A DNA stretch of 32,522 nt from an uncultured Nocardioidaceae bacterium (GCA_902805855.1 CADCUJ010000049.1:1-32522), one strand, 5' to 3'. Shown: positions 10,250-18,784, counted from the first letter of the stretch. Notes: generated from the sequence alone by a model not told the origin. Translations and numbers: made by a program.

Positions 10250-10681
10250 ATGACGATGACTGACCCGATCGCAGACATGCTCACCCGTCTGCGCAACGCC
10301 AACCAGGCGTACCACGAATCGGTGTCGATGCCTCACAGCAACCTCAAGGCAGGCGTCGCCGAGATCCTCCAGCAGGAGGGCTACATCACGTCCTGGAGCG
10401 TCGAGGAACCGCACGCCCAGGGCACTGGCAGCGATGGGGCGGCAACGGTCGGCAAGACGCTGACCCTGACGCTCAAGTACGGACAGCACCGGGAGCGCTC
10501 CATCGCCGGTGTCCGCCGGATCAGCAAGCCGGGACTACGCGTGTACGCCAAGGCCACCGGTCTGCCCAAGGTGCTCGGCGGCCTCGGAGTGGCGATCATC
10601 TCCACCAGCCACGGGCTGCTGACCGACCGACAGGCCAACAAGAAGGGCGTAGGCGGGGAAGTCCTCGCCTACGTCTGGTGA
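10250..10681 (+). CDS. rpsH: 30S ribosomal protein S8
   Basis: S8 is a primary 16S rRNA binder in the 30S platform; in E. coli it represses the spc operon. The 143-aa product starts [22 protein letters not shown] and ends in the family motif [27 protein letters not shown]. It is slightly longer than the usual 130-135 aa because of extra residues in the middle ([17 protein letters not shown]). ATG 10250 matches the family start. A GTG at 10229 in the same frame is less likely. Confidence 0.97.
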   Translation: MTMTDPIADMLTRLRNANQAYHESVSMPHSNLKAGVAEILQQEGYITSWSVEEPHAQGTGSDGAATVGKTLTLTLKYGQHRERSIAGVRRISKPGLRVYAKATGLPKVLGGLGVAIISTSHGLLTDRQANKKGVGGEVLAYVW

Positions 10682-10705
10682 CGAAGGACCGAGAGGAGAA
10701 TCAGC

Positions 10706-11248
10706 ATGTCGCGCATCGGCAAGCTCCCGATCACGGTCCCGTCCGGCGTTGACGTCGCGCTCGACGACAGCGTGGTGACCGTCAAGGGTCCCAAGGGGAC
10801 CCTGACACACACCGTCCCCGCGCCGATCACGGTCGCCCGCAGTGACGACGGTGCGGTGGAGGTGGCCCGTCCCAACGACGAGCGGCTGAGCAAGTCCCTG
10901 CACGGCCTGACGCGCAGCCTGATCGCCAACATGGTGACCGGCGTGACTGACGGGTACGAGAAGCAGCTGGAGATCGTGGGCGTGGGCTACCGCGTCCTCT
11001 CCCGGGGACCGACACAGCTGGAGTTCCAGCTCGGTTACTCGCACCCGATCACCTTCACCGCTCCAGAAGGCATCACGTTCACCGTCGACGGCCCGACGCG
11101 GCTGGGCGTGCAGGGAATCGACAAGCAGCTGGTCGGCGAGGTCGCCGCGAACATCCGCAAGCTGCGCAGGCCGGAGCCCTATAAGGGCAAGGGCGTCCGC
11201 TACGCCGGCGAGCAGATTCGCCGCAAGGTCGGGAAGGCTGGTAAGTGA
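10706..11248 (+). CDS. rplF: 50S ribosomal protein L6
   Basis: L6 lies beside the sarcin-ricin loop, where translation factors dock. The 180-aa product is full length. It shows [16 protein letters not shown], the repeated two-domain fold, and the C-terminal rRNA-binding motif [24 protein letters not shown] 10706 follows AGGAG at 10694-10698. It ends 1 nt before the rplR ATG. Confidence 0.98.
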   Translation: MSRIGKLPITVPSGVDVALDDSVVTVKGPKGTLTHTVPAPITVARSDDGAVEVARPNDERLSKSLHGLTRSLIANMVTGVTDGYEKQLEIVGVGYRVLSRGPTQLEFQLGYSHPITFTAPEGITFTVDGPTRLGVQGIDKQLVGEVAANIRKLRRPEPYKGKGVRYAGEQIRRKVGKAGK

Positions 11249-11249
11249 C

Positions 11250-11633
11250 ATGGCTATCGCACTCAGGGCGGGAAAGCACACCAGCGACCGGAGCGCCTCG
11301 CGGCTGCGTCGCCAGATCCGTGGCCGCAAGAAGGCGTCCGGGACCGCGGAGCGGCCCCGGCTGGTGGTCACCAGGTCCGCCAAGCACATCAGCGTGCAGG
11401 TGGTCGACGACCTGGTCGGCAAGACGCTGGTCTCTGCGAGCACGATGGAGAACGACCTGCGCTCGTTCGACGGTGACAAGTCCGCGAAGGCGAAGCGGGT
11501 CGGCGAGCTGGTGGCCGAGCGGGCCAAGGCCGCCGGTGTCGAGGGAGTCGTCTTCGACCGAGCCGGCAACAAGTACCACGGGCGGGTGGCCGCGCTGGCC
11601 GACGGTGCCCGTTCAGGCGGACTCGCGTTCTAG
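11250..11633 (+). CDS. rplR: 50S ribosomal protein L18
   Basis: L18 binds 5S rRNA with L5 in the central protuberance. The 127-aa product has the basic N-terminus ([18 protein letters not shown]), then [20 protein letters not shown] and the C-terminal [20 protein letters not shown]. The start ATG 11250 is one base after the rplF stop, with GGGAAGG at 11231-11237. A 51-nt gap to rpsE follows, with no evident signal apart from the rpsE ribosome site. Confidence 0.97.
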   Translation: MAIALRAGKHTSDRSASRLRRQIRGRKKASGTAERPRLVVTRSAKHISVQVVDDLVGKTLVSASTMENDLRSFDGDKSAKAKRVGELVAERAKAAGVEGVVFDRAGNKYHGRVAALADGARSGGLAF

Positions 11634-11684
11634 CAACGCGCGGGCAACCAAGACTCTGCAAGAGAACGAGAAGAGGTAACTCGA

Positions 11685-12287
11685 ATGAGCGGACCCCAGC
11701 GCCGCAGTGGCGGTGCAGGTGGCGAGCGGCAGTCAGATCGCCGTAGCCGCGACAACCGCGGACAGGCGGACAAGACGGCCTACATCGAGCGAGTCGTCGC
11801 GATCAACCGCGTCGCCAAGGTCGTCAAGGGCGGGCGTCGCTTCAGCTTCACCGCCCTGGTGATCGTCGGCGACGGCGACGGCATGGTCGGAGTCGGCTAC
11901 GGAAAGGCCAAGGAGGTGCCCGCGGCGATCGCCAAGGGAGTCGAGGAGGCGAAGAAGCACTTCTTCAAGGTTCCTCGGATCCAGGGCACCATCCCGCACC
12001 CGGTCCAGGGGGAGAAGGCTGCCGGCGTCGTACTGCTGCGCCCGGCCGCCCCAGGTACCGGTGTCATCGCCGGCGGCCCGGTGCGCGCCGTGCTGGAGTG
12101 CGCCGGGATCCACGACGTGCTGAGCAAGTCACTCGGCTCGTCGAACCAGATCAACATCGTGCACGCGACCGTGACGGCTCTGCAGTCGCTGGAGGAGCCG
12201 GAGGCGGTGGCCGCGCGCCGCGGCCTGTCCGTCGAGGACGTGGCTCCCAGCGCGCTGCTCAAGGCCCGGGCCGAGGTGAGCTCGTGA
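11685..12287 (+). CDS. rpsE: 30S ribosomal protein S5
   Basis: S5 guards decoding fidelity and the mRNA entry channel. The 200-aa product has a polar N-terminal extension of about 30 aa. The core follows: [19 protein letters not shown], the helical RNA-binding segment [21 protein letters not shown], and [22 protein letters not shown] with the C-terminal lobe. AGAGG at 11672-11676 precedes ATG 11685. Its stop overlaps the rpmD start by 1 nt. Confidence 0.98.
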   Translation: MSGPQRRSGGAGGERQSDRRSRDNRGQADKTAYIERVVAINRVAKVVKGGRRFSFTALVIVGDGDGMVGVGYGKAKEVPAAIAKGVEEAKKHFFKVPRIQGTIPHPVQGEKAAGVVLLRPAAPGTGVIAGGPVRAVLECAGIHDVLSKSLGSSNQINIVHATVTALQSLEEPEAVAARRGLSVEDVAPSALLKARAEVSS

Positions 12288-12469
12288 TGGCGCGCCTCAA
12301 GGTTGCCCAGCAGCGCTCCACCATCGGTTGCAAGAAGAACCAGCGAGACACCCTGCGCACGCTCGGGCTGAAGCGGATCGGCGACGTCGTCCTCAAGGAG
12401 GATCGGCCCGAGATCCGCGGCATGCTGCACACGGTCAGACACCTGATCGTCGTCGAGGAGGTCGACTGA
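12287..12469 (+). CDS. rpmD: 50S ribosomal protein L30
   Basis: L30 is a small 50S protein found in the spc operon of many bacteria. The 60-aa product reads [20 protein letters not shown], then [29 protein letters not shown], which is the whole family fold. ATG 12287 shares its A with the rpsE stop TGA (TGATG), and the frame ends 1 nt before rplO. The length matches the family exactly. Confidence 0.97.
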   Translation: MARLKVAQQRSTIGCKKNQRDTLRTLGLKRIGDVVLKEDRPEIRGMLHTVRHLIVVEEVD

Positions 12470-12470
12470 C

Positions 12471-12911
12471 ATGACGCTCAAGCTGCATCATCTGCGTCCG
12501 GCTCCGGGCGCGAAGACCCCGAAGACCAGGGTCGGCCGAGGCGAGGCCTCGAAGGGCAAGAGCGCCGGCCGAGGCACGAAGGGCTCGAAGGCGCGCAACC
12601 AGATGCCGGCGAGCTTCGAGGGTGGCCAGATGCCCATCCACATGCGGCTGCCCAAGCTCAAGGGCTTCAAGAACCCCTTCAAGGAGGAGTTCCAGGTCGT
12701 CAACCTGGACCGCCTGGGCGCGCTCTTCCCGGAGGGCGGCGAGGTCGGCGTGGACGACCTGGTGGCCAAGGGAGCCGTGCGCAGCGGGCTCCCGGTGAAG
12801 GTGCTCGGATCCGGCGACATCGGCGTCCCGGTCCAGGTCAGCGCACACGCATTCTCGGCTTCGGCGCGGGAGAAGATCGTCGCGGCGGGTGGTAGCACCA
12901 CCCAGCTCTGA
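12471..12911 (+). CDS. rplO: 50S ribosomal protein L15
   Basis: L15 is a late 50S assembly protein that spans the large subunit. The 146-aa product has the basic N-terminal arm ([21 protein letters not shown]), the motif [20 protein letters not shown] and the globular C-terminus ([23 protein letters not shown]). It starts 1 nt after the rpmD stop. A hairpin and an 118-nt gap separate it from secY. Confidence 0.98.
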   Translation: MTLKLHHLRPAPGAKTPKTRVGRGEASKGKSAGRGTKGSKARNQMPASFEGGQMPIHMRLPKLKGFKNPFKEEFQVVNLDRLGALFPEGGEVGVDDLVAKGAVRSGLPVKVLGSGDIGVPVQVSAHAFSASAREKIVAAGGSTTQL

Positions 12912-12927
12912 CCCTCAGGAGGCCCAG

Positions 12928-12953
12928 CGGCCCCGGTGTTCGCGCCGGGGTCG
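12928..12953 (+). terminator. UUCG-capped hairpin between rplO and secY (attenuator or terminator candidate)
   Basis: The arms 12928-12938 and 12943-12953 form an 11-bp stem with two G-U pairs, closed by the very stable TTCG tetraloop at 12939-12942. It starts 17 nt after the rplO stop. No T-tract follows, so it may attenuate transcription or protect an RNA end rather than terminate fully. A TAGGCT box at 12970-12975 could be the -10 of a secY promoter, but no good -35 is present. Confidence 0.5.
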
Positions 12954-13029
12954 GCGTGCGGGCCCCTGTTAGGCTTCCCGGGTCCCGCTGCTCGTAGCCG
13001 GACCGCCGCATGTGACGAAAGAGGACCTG

Positions 13030-14328
13030 GTGCTAGGCGCATTCGCCAACGCGTTCCGGACGCCCGACCTGCGCAAGAAGCTGCTGTTCGTGCTGTTGAT
13101 CATCGTGATCTTCCGGCTGGGATCGCAGATGCCGACGCCCGGGGTGCACGTGGCGAACGTGCAGGCGTGCTTCCAGCAGATCGAGAACGACGGGCTCTAC
13201 GGCCTGATCAACCTGTTCTCCGGCGGTGCGCTGCTCCAGTTGACGGTCTTCGCGCTCGGGATCATGCCCTACATCACCGCGAGCATCATCTTGCAGCTGC
13301 TGGTCGTGGTGATCCCACGGCTGGAGGCCCTGAAGAAGGAGGGGCAGGCCGGGCAGACCAAGATCACCCAGTACACCCGGTACCTCACCCTGGGCCTGGC
13401 GATCCTGCAGGCGACCGGCATCACCGCCCTGGCCCGCAACCGCCAGCTCCTCCAGGGCTGTGAGCTTCCGCTGCTGCACGACGAGGACAGCCTGTTGACC
13501 ATGGTGGTGATGGTGGTCACGATGACCGCCGGCACCGCGGTGATCATGTGGCTGGGCGAGCTGATCACCGACCGCGGCATCGGCAACGGCATGTCGATCC
13601 TGATCTTCACCCAGGTGGTGGCGACCTTCCCGTCCTCGCTGTGGGGGGTGCGCACCACCAACGGCTGGTGGATCTTCGGCATCGTGATCGTGGTCGGCCT
13701 GGTCCTGGTCGCCGCGGTAATTTTCATCGAGCAGGCGCAACGGCGGATACCGGTGCAGTACGCCCGCAGGATGGTGGGCCGGCGCATGTTCGGCGGCTCG
13801 TCGACGTACATCCCCCTGAAGGTGAACCAGGCCGGCATCATCCCGGTCATCTTCGCCTCCAGCCTGCTCTACCTGCCGGCGCTGGCGCTGCAGTTCAACC
13901 AGCGCGGTGACTCCTGGTGGGTCACCTTCTTGAACACGTACTTCGTCCAGGGTGACCACCCGCTCTACATGGCGGTCTACTTCGCGCTGATCATCTTCTT
14001 CACCTACTTCTACGTCGCCATCACCTTCAACCCGACCGAGGTGGCCGACAACATGAAGAAGTACGGCGGGTTCATCCCCGGCATCCGGGCGGGCAAGCCG
14101 ACCGAGGAGTACCTGTCCTACGTCCTGTCCCGGATCACAGCGCCTGGAGCGCTGTACCTGGGGCTGATCTCCCTGGTCCCGCTGATCGCCTTCGTGCTGA
14201 TCAACGCGAACCAGAACTTCCCGTTCGGCGGCACCAGCATCCTGATCATGGTGGGTGTCGCGCTGGACACGGTGAAGCAGATCGAGAGCCAGCTCCAGCA
14301 GCGCAACTACGAGGGGTTCCTGCGCTGA
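13030..14328 (+). CDS. secY: Preprotein translocase subunit SecY
   Basis: SecY is the ten-helix membrane channel through which proteins are exported or inserted. The 432-aa product begins VLGAFANAFRTPDLRKKLLF, has the plug and helix 2 region MPYITASIILQLL (residues about 79-91), the cytoplasmic loop with QYTRYLTL and the C-terminal GTSILIMVGVALDTVKQIESQL. GTG 13030 is chosen over GTG 13012 because AAAGAGGA lies just upstream of it and the protein then starts at the family position. Its stop overlaps the adk start by 1 nt. Confidence 0.97.
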   Translation: MLGAFANAFRTPDLRKKLLFVLLIIVIFRLGSQMPTPGVHVANVQACFQQIENDGLYGLINLFSGGALLQLTVFALGIMPYITASIILQLLVVVIPRLEALKKEGQAGQTKITQYTRYLTLGLAILQATGITALARNRQLLQGCELPLLHDEDSLLTMVVMVVTMTAGTAVIMWLGELITDRGIGNGMSILIFTQVVATFPSSLWGVRTTNGWWIFGIVIVVGLVLVAAVIFIEQAQRRIPVQYARRMVGRRMFGGSSTYIPLKVNQAGIIPVIFASSLLYLPALALQFNQRGDSWWVTFLNTYFVQGDHPLYMAVYFALIIFFTYFYVAITFNPTEVADNMKKYGGFIPGIRAGKPTEEYLSYVLSRITAPGALYLGLISLVPLIAFVLINANQNFPFGGTSILIMVGVALDTVKQIESQLQQRNYEGFLR

Positions 14329-14912
14329 TGCGGATCATCTTGATGGGGCCGCCGGGTGCCGGCAAGGGGACGCAGGCCAAGATAATCGCCGATCGGCTCT
14401 CGGTGCCGGCGATCTCGACCGGTGACATCTTTCGGGCCAATGTCGCGGAGCAGACTCCGCTCGGCCTGAAGGCGAAGAGCTTCATGGATGTCGGCGACTA
14501 CGTGCCGGACGACATCACCAACGGGATGGTCCGCGAGCGCATCGCCGAGGACGACGCGGCCGACGGCTTTCTCCTCGACGGCTACCCGAGGACCGTGGCA
14601 CAGGTCGAGGTGCTCGACGACGCTCTGGCCGCGGCCGGCCGGTCCCTGGACGCTGTCATCGTCCTCACCGTGAGCGACGAGGAGCTGGTCCAGCGGCTGC
14701 TGAAGCGTGCCGACGTCGAGGGCCGCGGAGACGACACCGAGGAAGTGCTCCGGCACCGCCAAGACGTCTTCCACGAGCAGACCGAGCCGCTGATCTCGGT
14801 CTACGAGGATCGCGGGGTGCTGATGCGCGTCGACGGCATCGGCACCGTCGAGGAGGTCTCTGCCCGGGTGTTCGCCGAGCTCGACCGGGTGCGGGGAGAG
14901 CGCGCCCGCTGA
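14328..14912 (+). CDS. adk: Adenylate kinase
   Basis: Adk interconverts ATP + AMP and 2 ADP in the cytoplasm. The 194-aa product has the P-loop GPPGAGKGTQ (residues 7-16), the AMP-binding segment AISTGDIFR, and DGFLLDGYPRTVAQ. The LID is the short form without the four-Cys zinc site. The C-terminal part carries HRQDVFHEQTEPLI. Location after secY is classical. It is followed by a 25-nt gap to map. Confidence 0.97.
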   Translation: MRIILMGPPGAGKGTQAKIIADRLSVPAISTGDIFRANVAEQTPLGLKAKSFMDVGDYVPDDITNGMVRERIAEDDAADGFLLDGYPRTVAQVEVLDDALAAAGRSLDAVIVLTVSDEELVQRLLKRADVEGRGDDTEEVLRHRQDVFHEQTEPLISVYEDRGVLMRVDGIGTVEEVSARVFAELDRVRGERAR

Positions 14913-14937
14913 GGCGCGCTCGTCGACGGTAGGGCCG

Positions 14938-15753
14938 GTGTTCCGCGAGCGCGGTGTCGAGATCAAGACGGCGGCGCAGATCGAGAAGATGCGGGCCGCT
15001 GGGCTGGTCGTCGGCGAGACGCTCGACCTGCTCGCGCGGACGGTACGCCCCGGTGCGACCACCCGGGACCTCGACCGGGTCGCCGAGGACAACATCCGCT
15101 CCTCAGGTGCCACTCCGTCCTTCAAGGGCTACCACGGCTTCCCCGGCTCGATCTGCGTGTCGGTCAACGACGAGGTCGTGCATGGCATCCCCGGTGACCG
15201 GGTGATCGCCGACGGCGACGTCGTCTCGATCGACTGTGGGGCGATCGTCGACGGCTGGCACGGCGATGCCGCCCTCACCGTCGCCGTGGGCCAGGTGCCG
15301 CCGGAGGCCAAGGAGCTGATCGCGGTCACCGAGCAGGCGTTGTGGCGCGGCCTGGCGGCTGCCACGCTCGGCGGCCGGGTCACCGACATCTCGCACGCCG
15401 TCGAGTCCTACATCCGCTCACAGGGCAGCTACGGAATCCTCGAGGACTACGTCGGCCACGGCATCGGGTCGGCGATGCACCAGCCGCCGAACGTCCCGAA
15501 CCACGGCCGCCCCGGCAAGGGACCCAAGCTGGTGGAGGGACTCGCACTGGCGGTCGAGCCGATGGTGGTCGCGGGCAGCCCGGAGAGCCGGATGCTCGCG
15601 GACGACTGGACGGTGGTCACCGCGGACGGCTCGCTCGCTGCGCACTTCGAGCACACGTTCACCCTGACCGCCGACGGAGCCTGGGTGCTGACCGCACTGG
15701 ACGGTGGCGAGGCGAGGCTCACCGAGCTCGGCGTGCCCTTCGGCGGGTCCTGA
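14938..15753 (+). CDS. map: Methionine aminopeptidase, type I
   Basis: MetAP removes the initiator methionine from new proteins. At 271 aa it has the type I size without an added N-terminal SH3-binding domain. The five metal ligands are visible: D99 (SIDCGA), D110 (WHGDAAL), H174 (GHGIG), E207 (AVEPM) and E238 (HFEHT). H82 (VVHGIPG) is the conserved substrate-binding His. The start is GTG 14938; its upstream sequence (GGTAGGG) is a weak ribosome site. It completes the usual secY-adk-map series. Confidence 0.95.
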   Translation: MFRERGVEIKTAAQIEKMRAAGLVVGETLDLLARTVRPGATTRDLDRVAEDNIRSSGATPSFKGYHGFPGSICVSVNDEVVHGIPGDRVIADGDVVSIDCGAIVDGWHGDAALTVAVGQVPPEAKELIAVTEQALWRGLAAATLGGRVTDISHAVESYIRSQGSYGILEDYVGHGIGSAMHQPPNVPNHGRPGKGPKLVEGLALAVEPMVVAGSPESRMLADDWTVVTADGSLAAHFEHTFTLTADGAWVLTALDGGEARLTELGVPFGGS

Positions 15754-15813
15754 CCCAGGTCACCAGGAGCTCTCCGCAAAAGTCCACCAGGGACTCGGTG
15801 TCCGGACCGCGGC

Positions 15814-15819
15814 TACGGT
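15814..15819 (+). promoter_or_regulatory. -10 box for a leaderless hydrolase transcript
   Basis: TACGGT (TAnnnT) lies exactly 7 nt before GTG 15827, and there is no ribosome site. This spacing would place the transcription start on the start codon. No strong -35 is seen. Confidence 0.45.
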
Positions 15820-15826
15820 GTCCGGC

Positions 15827-16516
15827 GTGTGCCACTTCGTGCTGATCCCGAGCCCGTTCCTCGGCCCGGCCGTCTGGGAGCCGGTGGCCGACCGGCTGCG
15901 CCGGCCCGGGCAACCCGTCACCGTGCTCGACTGCGCGGCCGCTAAATCCCCGGCCGACATCCTCGAGACCCTCCAGCAGCAGATGCCCGCTGGGGACGAC
16001 CTCGTGCTGGTGCCGCACAGCAACGCGGGGCTGTACGTCGCGTCGCTCGGCGCCGAACGTCCGGTTCGCGGTGTGGTCTTCGTGGACGCCGGCCTTCCCT
16101 CGGATGCGCCCACGACGCCCACTGCGCCGGCGGAGCTCCGGCAGGCTCTTGCCGCCATGGCCGGAGAGGACTCCGTGCTTCCCCCGTGGACCAGCTGGTG
16201 GGCCGCCGACGAGGTCGCGCAGCTCTTCCCGGACCCGGCTACCCGGACCGCCGTCGAGCGGCAGCAGCCGCGGCTGCCGCTTTCCTACCTCGACTCGCAG
16301 GTCCCGACCCCCGTCCAGTGGCGAACGATGCCGGCGGCCTACCTCGCCTTCGGGGACACCTATGCGCCGGAGCGGGCCACTGCCGAGCAGCGAGCCTGGC
16401 CGGTCGAGACCCTGCCCGGCCGGCACCTCCACCAGCTGGTGGACCCCGGTGCCGTCACCGAGGCGATCCTGCGCCTTCGCCGCCGGCTGCCCCGCATAGC
16501 CGCCTCGGCGGATTAG
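15827..16516 (+). CDS. Alpha/beta-fold hydrolase of unknown substrate
   Basis: The 229-aa product looks like an alpha/beta hydrolase. It has an N-terminal strand and oxyanion region (FVLIPSPFLGPAVWEPVADRL), a nucleophile elbow reading PHSNAG with Ser65 (in place of the usual GxSxG), a strand VVFVDAGLPSD, and probable acid D177 (AFGDTYAPE) and base H200 or H202 (GRHLHQLVDP). The frame is open upstream into map. GTG 15827 is chosen because a -10 box lies 7 nt upstream and it starts right at the first beta strand; GTG 15818 is an alternative. It sits between map and infA, where no hydrolase is expected. Substrate cannot be told from sequence. Confidence 0.75.
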   Translation: MCHFVLIPSPFLGPAVWEPVADRLRRPGQPVTVLDCAAAKSPADILETLQQQMPAGDDLVLVPHSNAGLYVASLGAERPVRGVVFVDAGLPSDAPTTPTAPAELRQALAAMAGEDSVLPPWTSWWAADEVAQLFPDPATRTAVERQQPRLPLSYLDSQVPTPVQWRTMPAAYLAFGDTYAPERATAEQRAWPVETLPGRHLHQLVDPGAVTEAILRLRRRLPRIAASAD

Positions 16517-16536
16517 CGCCGCGGGGTGGCTTGACG

Positions 16537-16542
16537 TAGACT
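16537..16542 (+). promoter_or_regulatory. Candidate -10 box of the infA/alpha operon promoter
   Basis: TAGACT (TAnnnT) lies 20 nt after the hydrolase stop and is preceded directly by TTGACG. The latter would be a good -35 if a -10 lay 17 nt further on, but none does. A start near 16549 would give infA a leader of about 163 nt. The stem 16551-16556 with 16562-16567 (GGCCCA/TGGGCC) would form at the very 5' end of the transcript. Confidence 0.5.
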
Positions 16543-16549
16543 GGTGTGT

Positions 16550-16711
16550 CGGCCCACCACCTGGGCCTGTTTCGTGGCGCCCCGCGGCTGCCCGGCCAAT
16601 GACCTGCGGTGCAAACCTTCGGTGCTCGGTCGTGCCTGGGAGGTGGTGCCGAGAGCAGACCGGGGCAGACCGGGTCGAACAAGCGCTGACCATCGACAGA
16701 TTGTGGAGGAC
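16550..16711 (+). promoter_or_regulatory. Long GC-rich infA leader
   Basis: About 160 nt with no convincing gene. It contains the terminal GGCCCA/TGGGCC stem (16551-16567) and several GC-rich inverted segments. GGAGGA at 16705-16710 is the infA ribosome site, placed unusually close (1-2 nt) to the ATG. I see no known riboswitch pattern. Confidence 0.3.
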
Positions 16712-16933
16712 ATGCCGAAGAAGGAAGGCGTGATCGAGATCGAGGGGACGGTTGTGGAAGCTCTCCCGAACGCGATGTTCCGGGTCGAGCTCAGCAACGG
16801 CCACAAGGTCCTCGCCCACATCAGCGGCAAGATGCGTCAGCACTACATCCGAATCCTTCCCGAGGACCGAGTCGTCGTCGAGCTCTCGCCGTACGACCTG
16901 ACCCGCGGGCGAATCGTCTATCGCTACAAGTAA
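16712..16933 (+). CDS. infA: Translation initiation factor IF-1
   Basis: IF-1 blocks the A site during initiation and assists IF-2 and IF-3. The 73-aa product is one OB fold: [21 protein letters not shown], then [31 protein letters not shown] and [14 protein letters not shown] split over the barrel. ATG 16712 gives exactly the family N-terminus, although the frame is open upstream. It heads the alpha cluster, with rpmJ 19 nt downstream. Confidence 0.98.
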   Translation: MPKKEGVIEIEGTVVEALPNAMFRVELSNGHKVLAHISGKMRQHYIRILPEDRVVVELSPYDLTRGRIVYRYK

Positions 16934-16952
16934 CCAAGAGAGCCGCCAAACC

Positions 16953-17066
16953 ATGAAGGTCAACCCGAGCGTCAAGCCGATCTGTGACAAGTGCAAGGTG
17001 ATCCGTCGCCACGGACGCGTCATGGTGATCTGCGAGAACCCGCGGCACAAGCAGCGCCAGGGCTGA
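16953..17066 (+). CDS. rpmJ: 50S ribosomal protein L36 (zinc-binding)
   Basis: L36 is the smallest 50S protein and helps organise 23S rRNA late in assembly. The 37-aa product reads [20 protein letters not shown], then ends [17 protein letters not shown]. The zinc ligands C11, C14, C27 and H32 are all present, so this is the zinc-binding form. Length matches the family exactly. It lies between infA and rpsM as in most bacteria. Confidence 0.97.
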   Translation: MKVNPSVKPICDKCKVIRRHGRVMVICENPRHKQRQG

Positions 17067-17232
17067 ACAGCACACAACTGAATACCTACAACGTGTTCGC
17101 TGAGTCCGTCGCAAGACGGGCGAACCACCCCCGGACAGAGGCCGGGGCCCGGATCTCGAGGCCGCAGACCAGCATCGAGAAGCGGGACGCGACACGACAC
17201 GAAACCTCTGAAGAACGAAGGGAACGCCTCTG
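17067..17232 (+). promoter_or_regulatory. Structured rpmJ-rpsM spacer (alpha operon leader)
   Basis: This 166-nt spacer holds no convincing gene. A stem at 17105-17110/17115-17120 is capped by a GCAA (GNRA) tetraloop at 17111-17114. A second stem pairs 17129-17134 with 17142-17147. TGAACA at 17064-17069 and TACAAC at 17087-17092, spaced 17 nt, form a weak promoter candidate. AAGGGAA near 17218-17224 is the rpsM ribosome site. In enterobacteria S4 represses the alpha operon at a pseudoknot just before rpsM; a similar role here is inference. Confidence 0.35.
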
Positions 17233-17607
17233 ATGGCACGCCTCGTCGGTGTCGACCTCCCGCGCGACAAGCGCGTCGAGGTCGCACTCACCTACATCTA
17301 CGGCATCGGCCGTACTCGCGCCCAGGCGCTGCTCTCCTCCACCGGGATCAACCCGGACATGCGGGTGCACCAGCTCGGCGATGACGAGCTGGTCCGACTC
17401 CGTGACGAGATCGAAGCCAGTCTGAAGACCGAGGGTGACCTGCGCCGCGAGGTGCAGGCCGACATCCGCCGCAAGATCGAGATCGGCAGCTACCAGGGCC
17501 GCCGCCACCGCCAGGGCCTCCCGGTCCGTGGCCAGCGCACCAAGACCAACGCGCGCAGTCGCAAGGGTCCCAAGCGCACCGTCGCCGGCAAGAAGAAGGC
17601 CAAGTAA
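17233..17607 (+). CDS. rpsM: 30S ribosomal protein S13
   Basis: S13 forms bridges between the 30S head and the 50S subunit and contacts P-site tRNA with its tail. The 124-aa product starts [20 protein letters not shown], continues with the helix-two-turn-helix [13 protein letters not shown] and the signature [20 protein letters not shown], and ends in the basic tRNA-contacting tail. It is 13 nt ahead of rpsK. Confidence 0.98.
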   Translation: MARLVGVDLPRDKRVEVALTYIYGIGRTRAQALLSSTGINPDMRVHQLGDDELVRLRDEIEASLKTEGDLRREVQADIRRKIEIGSYQGRRHRQGLPVRGQRTKTNARSRKGPKRTVAGKKKAK

Positions 17608-17620
17608 GAGGAGTACCTGA

Positions 17621-18025
17621 ATGCCCCCCAAGAGCCGTCAGGCCGGCGCCAAGAAGGTGCGCCGCAAGGAGAAGAAGAACATCGCTCAGGGCGAAGCCCA
17701 TATCAAGAGCACCTTCAACAACACCATCGTCACGATCACCGACCCGACCGGTGCGGTGATCGCGTGGGCATCAGCCGGCACCGTCGGCTTCAAGGGCTCG
17801 CGCAAGTCCACGCCGTTCGCCGCTCAGATGGCAGCAGAGGCAGCGGGTCGTCGTGCGATGGAGCACGGGATGAAGAAGATCGACGTCTTCGTCAAGGGTC
17901 CCGGCTCGGGACGTGAGACGGCGATCCGTTCGCTGGGTGCGATCGGCCTCGAGGTCGGCACCATCGCGGACGTCACGCCCACTCCGCACAACGGATGCCG
18001 GCCGCCCAAGCGCCGCCGCGTCTGA
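17621..18025 (+). CDS. rpsK: 30S ribosomal protein S11
   Basis: S11 lies in the 30S platform beside the E-site mRNA. The 134-aa product has a basic N-terminus ([20 protein letters not shown]), then [42 protein letters not shown] and the C-terminal [24 protein letters not shown] at 17608-17613 precedes ATG 17621. A 39-nt gap to rpsD follows. Confidence 0.98.
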   Translation: MPPKSRQAGAKKVRRKEKKNIAQGEAHIKSTFNNTIVTITDPTGAVIAWASAGTVGFKGSRKSTPFAAQMAAEAAGRRAMEHGMKKIDVFVKGPGSGRETAIRSLGAIGLEVGTIADVTPTPHNGCRPPKRRRV

Positions 18026-18064
18026 TGCCGACGAGACTGCCCCGAGCGAACTAAGGAGTCCGAC

Positions 18065-18673
18065 ATGGCCCGTTACACCGGTCCGATGACCAAGAAGTCC
18101 CGCCGTCTCGGCGTCGACCTGGTCGGCGGTGACCAGGCATACGAGCGTCGCCCCTACCCCCCTGGCCAGCACGGCCGCGGCCGGATCAAGGAGAGCGAGT
18201 ACCTGCTCCAGCTCCGCGAGAAGCAGAAGGCCCGCCTCACCTATGGCGTTCTCGAGAAGCAGTTCCACCGCTACTACGCGGAGGCCAGCCGACGCGCCGT
18301 GAAGACCGGTGACAACCTGCTGCAGCTGCTCGAGTGCCGCCTGGACAACGTCGTCTACCGGGCCGGCTTCGCGCGCACCCGCCGTCACGCGCGACAGCTC
18401 GTCACCCACGGTCACTTCAAGGTCAACGGCAAGAAGGTCGACATCCCGTCTTTCCAGGTGACCGCCCATGACGTGATCGACGTGCGCGAGAAGTCGCTGG
18501 AGATGACGCCGTTCATCGTGGCTCGCGAGACTCACGGGGAGCGGATCGTCCCGGCGTGGATGGAGGCACTGCCGAACCGGATGCGCATCCTGGTGCATCA
18601 GGTCCCGGTCCGCCAGCAAATCGACATCCCGGTCCAAGAACAGCTCATCGTGGAGTTCTACTCGAAGAAGTAA
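18065..18673 (+). CDS. rpsD: 30S ribosomal protein S4
   Basis: S4 starts 30S assembly and acts in decoding fidelity. At 202 aa it has normal length. It begins ARYTGPMTKKSRRLGVDLVG and has the S4 RNA-binding domain RLDNVVYRAGFARTRRHARQ, then LVTHGHFKVNGKKVDIPSF. The zinc-binding Cys cluster of some S4 forms is absent (a C- type). AAGGAG at 18053-18058 is a clear ribosome site. It is followed by a 111-nt spacer before rpoA. Confidence 0.98.
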   Translation: MARYTGPMTKKSRRLGVDLVGGDQAYERRPYPPGQHGRGRIKESEYLLQLREKQKARLTYGVLEKQFHRYYAEASRRAVKTGDNLLQLLECRLDNVVYRAGFARTRRHARQLVTHGHFKVNGKKVDIPSFQVTAHDVIDVREKSLEMTPFIVARETHGERIVPAWMEALPNRMRILVHQVPVRQQIDIPVQEQLIVEFYSKK

Positions 18674-18784
18674 CCATGCGTGGGGCTCGTCCCCTCGCCA
18701 CCCCAGCCCGGTGGCCGCAGCAGCGCCATCGGGACCCGTCAGTTCGAGCCGTCATATAGCGGTCGGCTCGGAAAGGAAGACACA

